The notes under the pieces were generated by a model. It was not told the origin of the DNA. It did no database searches and worked only from the letters and a program-made list of their open reading frames with translations. Of a stretch of DNA of 64,000 bases, positions 57,960-64,000 are shown piece by piece. The position numbers and the translations under genes were made by a program. Position 1 is the stretch's first letter; each line of letters starts with the position of its first letter. The stretch comes from Bacteroides pyogenes (lineage in GTDB: Bacteria > Bacteroidota > Bacteroidia > Bacteroidales > Bacteroidaceae), in NCBI RefSeq assembly GCF_014196225.1, contig NZ_JACIDI010000002.1:62001-126000 (forward strand), written 5' to 3'.

Positions 57960-60569
57960 ATGAAAAGCAAAAGTATTACCTATCTGCTGCTATGGAGTGT
58001 TTGCAGCCTGTTCGTTTTCATGCAGTCGTGCCGGGAAACAGACGATTTAAAAACCGATATCAACCGACTTAAAGACCGCGTAGCTGACTTAGAAAAAGCC
58101 ACAGAGGGAATGAACACCTCCTTTGCAAGCCTGCAAGCTTTGATACAAGCCAACAAAACCATTATCGGAGTTACCCCTACCAAAGACGGCAAGGGCTATT
58201 CGGTAGAACTGAGCGACGGCACCACCGTCCGGGTGATGAACAGTGAAAGCGTTGCAGCGTCTGTCCCCGTATTTTCGGTAGACGGCGAAGGATACTGGAT
58301 GTATAAGACCGCTTCCGAATCAGATTTCCGCTACTTGCCCGGTCCTGACGGAGAAGAGAAGATATCCGCCATCCCCCGTACGGAAGCCGGCAATCCCATC
58401 CTCACCCCTCAACTGAATGTCAGCAGCGCCGGCTATTGGCAAGTGAGCTACGATGGCGGAACAACGTTTACCACCCTGAAAGATGCCGACGGGCAAGACA
58501 TCAAAGCCGAAGGAGGCAAACAAAGCGGAACTACGGTCTTCAGCAAAGTGGCATACGACGAAGAAAAGAAAACACTCTCTTTTACCTTGGCGGGAACAGG
58601 GCCGGAGCAGACTTATACGTTTCCGGTAGACGACAGCTTCGGGCTCATCATCGAGAACTGGAATCCCGAAAAGGTGCAGGAGTTTGCCGACGGAGAACAG
58701 TTTAAAGAATATGCCGTACGGCAAAAGGATATCAAAGAAGCGATGATACAGCCGCTTCTGGGATGGAATGTGAGACTGGAGGAGGAGAAGCTTATCGTCA
58801 CCCCGCTTTCCGGAGTAACGAAAGATAAGGAAGAAACTATCAAAATCGTACTGACCTCCCCGAAGAATTACATACGCATCGTTTCCATGAAGGTGAAAGC
58901 ATTGCTTCCCGGCATCGGTACGCCGGCTTGGAACGAGTTCGTGCAAAAAAGCGAGAAGAATGTGTTGCTCGATTTCTCTTACGCAGGATACATGCACGGC
59001 GAATCGGCCCCCGCCGAGATGGACGAATGGGTAGCGAAAGGATATAAAGTATACGATGTGACGAAATACGGCGCCATACCTGACGACGGACAACCGGACC
59101 GGGAAGCCTTCATGAAGATACTTGCCGAGATTGCAGGAAGACCCGAAAATATCAAAAAAGAAGATAAGGGAATGACAGACCGCTACATCAGACCTTCGGC
59201 AAAAGCCGTTATCTACTTCCCCGAAGGAAACTATATCCTGCAAACCGCAGAATCCAAAGACCGCAGAATACGCATATCAATGGGCGACATTGTGCTCAAA
59301 GGAGCCGGAAGAAATAAAACCACGCTGGAAATGACGGTTGCCAACAACTCTCCACACCCCACTACCCAAATGTGGAACGCTCCGGTAATGATGGAGTTCA
59401 AACATAATACGGGGTTAGGTGAGCCTATCGCCGGCATTGCCGGAGACGCACCTGTAGGCAGCAAAACCGTAGCAGCCACTGCCCCCGGAATAAAGCCGGG
59501 AGACTGGGTGTGCCTGGTACTTGCAAACAACAACGAAGCTGTGATAAACCAAGCATTGAGCCCTTATAAATGGCAAGACATCAGGGTATTGCCGGGCGCA
59601 GGAGAGTTGAATATCAAATCAAAGGGCGTACAGGTATACGAATATCATCAGGTGGAAAAAGCCGATGCCGGCAAAATCACGTTCAAAGAGCCCATCATGC
59701 ACGCCATCAACAAAGACTGGGGCTGGAAGCTGCATAAATTCGCCAACTACTCCAACGTCGGCGTAGAAGACCTTACATTCAAGGGACATGCCAAGGAGAA
59801 ATTCATTCATCACGGTTCCGACGTAGACGACGGCGGCTTCAAGCTGATAGACTTCGTCCGCCTTACTCACTCATGGATACGCCGTGTAAATTTCGAAAGC
59901 GTCAGCGAGGCTATGTCTATCACCAGTTCTGCCAACTGCTCGGCATACGACATACAGATCGGAGGAAACCGCGGGCATTCGTCCATCCGATCGCAAGCCT
60001 CATCGCGCATCTTCATCGGAAAGGTAACGGAGAATAGCGACGGATATACGCTCGGAAAAGGGGAAGGTGAAGGCACGCTGATCGAATACAGGAAAAACGT
60101 CGGACAGTATCATGCCTGCGGCGTGTCCAAGCAGAGCATAGGGGCGGTGATATGGAATGTCAAGTGGGGAGACGACTCCTGCTTCGAGTCGCACGCCACA
60201 CAACCGCGAGCCACATTGATAGACTGTTGTTCAGGCGGATTCATGCATTGGCGACAAGGAGGAGACTCCGCACAGATGCCCAACCACATGGAGAACCTCA
60301 CCATCTGGAATTTCCATGCCACCAACGTACAGACCGATCCGGGCATCGACAAAAACGGCAAATTCGTCTGGTGGGACAGCCACGGATACTGGTGGAAGTT
60401 CCTGCCGCCCGTTATCGTAGGTTTCCACGGAAGTCCGCTTGCCTTCGACGACACTCAGATGAAACGCAACGAATCGCCCGGAACTCCCGTAGAACCTTAT
60501 TCGCTCTACGAAGCGCAACTCCGCCTGCGCTTAGGATATGTGCCCGCATGGCTGAATGCGCTGAAATAA
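57960..60569 (+). CDS. DUF4988/DUF4955-type lipoprotein with pectate-lyase-like beta-helix
   Basis: An 869-residue surface or periplasmic lipoprotein (signal MKSKSITYLLLWSVCSLFVF, lipobox MQSC). After the lipid anchor comes a short coiled coil (DLKTDINRLKDRVADLEKAT) and a DUF4988-like region (residues about 20-300). The catalytic-type half starts near residue 363 with YDVTKYGAIPDDG, the opening motif of pectate-lyase-3/GH28-like right-handed beta helices, and ends in a DUF4955-like part (SLYEAQLRLRLGYVPAWL). Proteins of this build include polysaccharide lyases; from memory the PL29 glycosaminoglycan lyase of B. thetaiotaomicron could be related, but I cannot confirm this. The longer upstream frame starts before the -7 box. 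Confidence 0.75.
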   Translation: MKSKSITYLLLWSVCSLFVFMQSCRETDDLKTDINRLKDRVADLEKATEGMNTSFASLQALIQANKTIIGVTPTKDGKGYSVELSDGTTVRVMNSESVAASVPVFSVDGEGYWMYKTASESDFRYLPGPDGEEKISAIPRTEAGNPILTPQLNVSSAGYWQVSYDGGTTFTTLKDADGQDIKAEGGKQSGTTVFSKVAYDEEKKTLSFTLAGTGPEQTYTFPVDDSFGLIIENWNPEKVQEFADGEQFKEYAVRQKDIKEAMIQPLLGWNVRLEEEKLIVTPLSGVTKDKEETIKIVLTSPKNYIRIVSMKVKALLPGIGTPAWNEFVQKSEKNVLLDFSYAGYMHGESAPAEMDEWVAKGYKVYDVTKYGAIPDDGQPDREAFMKILAEIAGRPENIKKEDKGMTDRYIRPSAKAVIYFPEGNYILQTAESKDRRIRISMGDIVLKGAGRNKTTLEMTVANNSPHPTTQMWNAPVMMEFKHNTGLGEPIAGIAGDAPVGSKTVAATAPGIKPGDWVCLVLANNNEAVINQALSPYKWQDIRVLPGAGELNIKSKGVQVYEYHQVEKADAGKITFKEPIMHAINKDWGWKLHKFANYSNVGVEDLTFKGHAKEKFIHHGSDVDDGGFKLIDFVRLTHSWIRRVNFESVSEAMSITSSANCSAYDIQIGGNRGHSSIRSQASSRIFIGKVTENSDGYTLGKGEGEGTLIEYRKNVGQYHACGVSKQSIGAVIWNVKWGDDSCFESHATQPRATLIDCCSGGFMHWRQGGDSAQMPNHMENLTIWNFHATNVQTDPGIDKNGKFVWWDSHGYWWKFLPPVIVGFHGSPLAFDDTQMKRNESPGTPVEPYSLYEAQLRLRLGYVPAWLNALK

Positions 60570-60592
60570 AAACTTAAAAAAATAATAGAATC

Positions 60593-62521
60593 ATGAAAAA
60601 ACTCGGAAGTATACTTATGCTGTTGGCCTTGTGCCTGATAAGTTGCAACAACACGGACGACCTGCAAGATGACGTAGACACCCTGAAAAAGCGTGTGACG
60701 GCTCTCGAGTCGCAAATACGCGACATCAATAAGAACATAGAAAGCGTAAGCGAACTTGTACAAAACGGAATATTCATCACCCGGATAGAGGAACAAGCGG
60801 ATGCTTACGTGCTGACGCTGAACAACGGTAAAACGCTCCGCCTCTATATGAAAAACGACAAGAACCAGCTTTGTCCGCTCATCGGCATCGACAAAGAGGG
60901 ATATTGGACTGTTTGCTACGACAGCGAAGCCGGATTCAAACAACTTTTATCCGACGGTAAACCCGTAAAAGCCAAAGGAGAAGACGGGAAGACACCGGAA
61001 TTTACTGTGGATGCGGATGGATTCTGGAAAATCAGATACGGGAAAGAAGAAGAATTCCGGTTCGTATATAAAGAAGGTACGACGGAGAAAGTGAGTGCCA
61101 CAGGCGGAGGCTCTGCTGCCGACGACAGTTTCTTCGAGAAAGTGGAAGTGGCAGACAATGAGCTGGTGCTTACTCTCAAAGGGAACGGAAGCCATACAGT
61201 TATCCGCATTCCCATTGTCAGCGAATTCGAGCTCAGCTTTGCCGGCGAAGTCGGGAATAGCATTCAGGAGTTTGCCGCCGGCGAAACCCGCATGTTCGAA
61301 ATGACCGTGCGCGGCGTGGAAAGCACGATGATCACCGCCCCCGAAGGATGGACGGCTGTTCTGAATGACACAAAACTTACCGTGACAGCCCCCTCGACAA
61401 GCAAAGCTGCAACACGCGCCACTGCCGACAACAGCAATGAAATAGCCATTCTTGCCACTCACGGAAAGTATGCGATGATTGCCAAAATGCAAGTGAAGAT
61501 AAATGCCGGGGCCGAAGATTACAAAAGCATGTTCGAGACAGGAAAACTCAAGATAGGCGAAGAGACGGTCAACCCTGCGGACTACGCAGTGCAAAGCCTT
61601 GACGGGCAGTCGCAGACCGACTTATCGGCACTTCTGGGAAGTTCGGAAGCCACCATTGTTTTCCTAACCGGCTCTGAGGAGTTTACCATAAAAAGCACAA
61701 CAGTCGTTACGAAGCCTGTCATTATAGTCGGACAAGACCCGGAACAGAAGCCGAATATCGTATTCAACGAAGCGGCATTCCTTACGCTGAAAAGCGGCAA
61801 GCTGATGTTTAAAAACGTCAACATCAAAGCAAGGGCTGCCAACTATCTATTCAACAACCCCGCTACCGGAGATGCTTCGTTTACTGATTTGACGATTGAA
61901 GACTGTAAAATGACCAACCTTACCAAGGCGATGTATTATGTCAGCAAAACCACAGTCGGAATAAAGAAAATTACACTGAAAAATTCGCTCTTCGAATTCG
62001 TGAATACGGGCAACATACCATTCTTCAACATCAGCGGAACACTGACTCCCAGCCTGTTCAAAAAACTGAATATGGAGAACAACATTGTTTACCACAAAAC
62101 CGGCGTCGCGGCTATACAATTGTTCAACTGGAATACAAAAACCGCGACCGTCGATACGGGCAACATGACCGTAACTATCAAGAACAACAGTTTTATCAAT
62201 GTTAAAGGGGCGAATGTGTTCGTGAAGACCAACAAAGCGACAGTGAATTACGAAAAGAATATTTTCTGCATCGCTGCGGAAAGCGCTTTGACCTCCTATC
62301 TCTACGAACTGAAGGACAACGCTTCTACGGCAACAGCTACAGACAATATCGTATATGACACCAAAACGACCTGGAACTATGCCAATACGGATGTAGCCAA
62401 ACCGGATAACAACATCATGGATAAAGTGGAAAACATTCCTTTCACTCACATCAATACTGCGGACGGTATTTTCACCAAAGATCCCATGTACGCAGACAAA
62501 GGCTCGAATCTTAATCAATAA
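60593..62521 (+). CDS. DUF4988-type lipoprotein with DUF4957/DUF5123-like beta-helix
   Basis: A 642-residue lipoprotein (signal MKKLGSILMLLALCLISC). It shares the N-terminal plan of the preceding gene: lipid anchor, short coiled coil (DLQDDVDTLKKRVTALESQI), DUF4988-like strands, and an Ig-like segment with a basic, Ala/Thr-rich linker (about 270-290). The C-terminal half repeats short strand-turn units (FKNVNIKARAANYLF, FTDLTIEDCKMTNL, LFKKLNMENNIVY) as in parallel beta helices of pectate-lyase fold. No lyase active-site Lys/Arg set is evident, so glycan binding rather than cleavage is possible. It is 23 bp after the previous gene. Confidence 0.75.
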   Translation: MKKLGSILMLLALCLISCNNTDDLQDDVDTLKKRVTALESQIRDINKNIESVSELVQNGIFITRIEEQADAYVLTLNNGKTLRLYMKNDKNQLCPLIGIDKEGYWTVCYDSEAGFKQLLSDGKPVKAKGEDGKTPEFTVDADGFWKIRYGKEEEFRFVYKEGTTEKVSATGGGSAADDSFFEKVEVADNELVLTLKGNGSHTVIRIPIVSEFELSFAGEVGNSIQEFAAGETRMFEMTVRGVESTMITAPEGWTAVLNDTKLTVTAPSTSKAATRATADNSNEIAILATHGKYAMIAKMQVKINAGAEDYKSMFETGKLKIGEETVNPADYAVQSLDGQSQTDLSALLGSSEATIVFLTGSEEFTIKSTTVVTKPVIIVGQDPEQKPNIVFNEAAFLTLKSGKLMFKNVNIKARAANYLFNNPATGDASFTDLTIEDCKMTNLTKAMYYVSKTTVGIKKITLKNSLFEFVNTGNIPFFNISGTLTPSLFKKLNMENNIVYHKTGVAAIQLFNWNTKTATVDTGNMTVTIKNNSFINVKGANVFVKTNKATVNYEKNIFCIAAESALTSYLYELKDNASTATATDNIVYDTKTTWNYANTDVAKPDNNIMDKVENIPFTHINTADGIFTKDPMYADKGSNLNQ

Positions 62522-62560
62522 CACATATTTTTGTCAATAACCATTTAAAAACACAGTATT

Positions 62561-64000
62561 ATGAGAAAAAACTTATTCTTTTTGGCTACGGCGCTGGTTT
62601 CTTCGCTCTTCATGGCGGGATGCTCCGATGAAGAAGCGCAAGGAGAAAACCTACAAAACGAGAAGGTCTACTTTCTGATGTCGCCCCGCTCGCTCACCCG
62701 CACTTCGACGGGAGAAGACTATGAAACGACATTTGTCACGGGAGACGCCGTCGGAATTTTCGCTTACGAGCGAATGAACGATGGAAGTGAGGGTAAGATG
62801 GTGGTGAGCAATACCAAATATACGCTCGGCACTGACGGTACTTGGCAGGCTGCCGAAGGGCAGACACCGGTCTATGCAGATGCGAAAAGAAGCATCAATT
62901 ATTATGCATACTACCCTTACAGCGAGCAAGCGACCGATCCGGAAGCTATTAACCTGACAGTCATGTCAGACCAGTCTGCCGGCGATGCAGCCAACTATAA
63001 CATCAGCGATGCGTTGGCCGCCCAAAACAAAACCACCGGAAAAGGCGCTAAAGTGGTGAAACTTTCTTTTAAGCACATCTTCTCGCTGGTACAGGTAAAC
63101 ATCGACGGAATGGCCGCTACCAAAGACGCTACGGTAACATTGCAGAATATTCACTCTTCAGCAACTCTCAACGTTAAAAGCGGTGAAGCCAAAACTAAGG
63201 CCACAGAACCAAAGAGTGAGGTGAAGATGTATGCCCTACCGGGCAACCAGCACGAAGATGCCGTTCGCTACGCTTACCGTGCCGTTGTGCCCGCTCAATC
63301 CGTAAAGAGCGGCGATGTACTGCTGACAGTGGTGTCCAATGCAAAAACCTTTCAGGTAAAATACTCGTCAGATGTACCTTATGAAACTGCCAAGTTACGC
63401 GTTATCAATGCCCAGTTGGGCGAATCCGGAAAATTCAATCTGAGCATTCCCCAATCGGACGTTACCATAGAAAAATGGGGAGTGAGTGACGCCATAGAAG
63501 GTAGCGGAACAGTAGAAGAGACTTCCCCGGTAAGCCCGGAAGAGCCTCCTACACCCCCTACGCCTCCTACTCCTCCTTCAACCGTAACAAGTTTCAGCCC
63601 CGAATTTACGTCGGAAACCGCTTTTCAGTCAGCCGGTATTTTTACAAAGCAAAAAATAACAGGCGATACCGAATTCTGGTTCCACAGAGAAAACGTGACG
63701 CCCGCTACAACGGTCAGCATTGTTTCCGAAGCGGAAGGTGCGGCCATTCAATTACAGACAGAGGGTGTTAGAGGTTCTTGGAACAACTCCAATATCGGCT
63801 ATCACTGTACAAAACTGTTCGAAAAAGCTTCATACACATTGAGCTTCAAAGTGAAATCGTCCATAGCCGATGGGATTGTCGGTGTGGGAGTATCTGCCGC
63901 AGGAGACGACAAATTCTTCCAAATGCGTAAGCCCGATTGGAGCGACTGGAACAGAACTGTAACCACTTATAACAAGATCGGAGAAGCTTGGACCGAAAAG
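62561..64000 (+). CDS. Fimbrillin-like lipoprotein with CBM-like C-terminal part, 3' end outside window
   Basis: The first 480 residues of a surface lipoprotein (signal MRKNLFFLATALVSSLFMAG, lipobox MAGC). Residues about 25-300 match the fimbrillin-like (Mfa-like) family, for example FVTGDAVGIFAYERMN, YYAYYPYSEQA and KLSFKHIFSLVQVNI. A Pro/Thr-rich linker (PPTPPTPPTPPS, about 325) leads to a jelly-roll-like domain (EFWFHRENVTPATTVSIVSE, YTLSFKVKSS) resembling CBM4/9-type carbohydrate-binding modules. In glycan loci such proteins act as surface glycan-binding proteins. It is 39 bp after the DUF4957-like gene. Confidence 0.75.
   Translation, partial: MRKNLFFLATALVSSLFMAGCSDEEAQGENLQNEKVYFLMSPRSLTRTSTGEDYETTFVTGDAVGIFAYERMNDGSEGKMVVSNTKYTLGTDGTWQAAEGQTPVYADAKRSINYYAYYPYSEQATDPEAINLTVMSDQSAGDAANYNISDALAAQNKTTGKGAKVVKLSFKHIFSLVQVNIDGMAATKDATVTLQNIHSSATLNVKSGEAKTKATEPKSEVKMYALPGNQHEDAVRYAYRAVVPAQSVKSGDVLLTVVSNAKTFQVKYSSDVPYETAKLRVINAQLGESGKFNLSIPQSDVTIEKWGVSDAIEGSGTVEETSPVSPEEPPTPPTPPTPPSTVTSFSPEFTSETAFQSAGIFTKQKITGDTEFWFHRENVTPATTVSIVSEAEGAAIQLQTEGVRGSWNNSNIGYHCTKLFEKASYTLSFKVKSSIADGIVGVGVSAAGDDKFFQMRKPDWSDWNRTVTTYNKIGEAWTEK

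Overview
The window comes from a gut-type Bacteroides (phylum Bacteroidota). The reasons are SusC/SusD pairs, TAnnTTTG-type -7 promoter boxes in front of many genes, fimbrillin-like and DUF4988-type lipoproteins, and the housekeeping block purN / acpP-fabF-rnc / pfkA next to a lipooligosaccharide (LOS) locus. From memory, that arrangement matches B. thetaiotaomicron around BT3356-BT3380. I cannot assign a species.

Layout. (1) 1-14823: polysaccharide utilisation. A SusC-like receptor cut by the window edge; a 22-bp tandem repeat array; a GH63/MGH1-like glycosidase lipoprotein and a LacZ-like GH2 beta-galactosidase that follow a split lysine-exporter pair (lysO halves); then a SusD/SusC pair and a membrane-spanning TPR/HTH regulator. 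(2) 14937-28135: glycan biosynthesis, almost all on the minus strand. It holds GT2 and GT4 transferases, a GtrA / GT87 / GtrB-like / deacetylase cassette, an LPS-core kinase, a GT9 heptosyltransferase, a DUF4254 protein and an in-frame deletion remnant of a sulfatase-type membrane enzyme. In its middle is an 889-bp gene-free stretch of periodic repeats followed by one GT4 gene on the opposite strand. (3) 28252-37825: housekeeping genes: pdxB, an alpha/beta hydrolase lipoprotein, purN, acpP-fabF-rnc, pfkA, a GH3-type acyl-adenylating enzyme and zupT. (4) 38076-49735: transport and envelope. A heterodimeric ABC pair; TetR, an RND/MMPL exporter, a LolA-like protein and a DUF1302-like outer-membrane protein; a porin O/P-like protein; a class A acid phosphatase. 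(5) 50003-57727: a 1057-residue transmembrane propeller protein with an unassigned cytoplasmic half, a second 22-bp AT-rich repeat array, an MnmA paralogue and a SNF2 helicase. (6) 57960-64000: the start of another glycan-degradation locus, with two DUF4988-type lipoproteins carrying beta-helix domains and a fimbrillin-like protein that runs off the window.

How the parts work together. The first region imports and trims galactose-containing glycan under a local membrane-bound regulator. The second builds LOS: Kdo/heptose core functions (GT9, kinase), cytoplasmic GT4/GT2 elongation, and a GtrA/GtrB/GT87 set that fits periplasmic sugar decoration from a lipid carrier. The last region looks like a lyase-type locus for an acidic polysaccharide.

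The least explained signal is non-coding. Three intergenic regions contain tandem arrays with the same 22-bp period but different sequences. In the largest gap, three further repeat families are spaced 65-66 bp apart, about three times 22.
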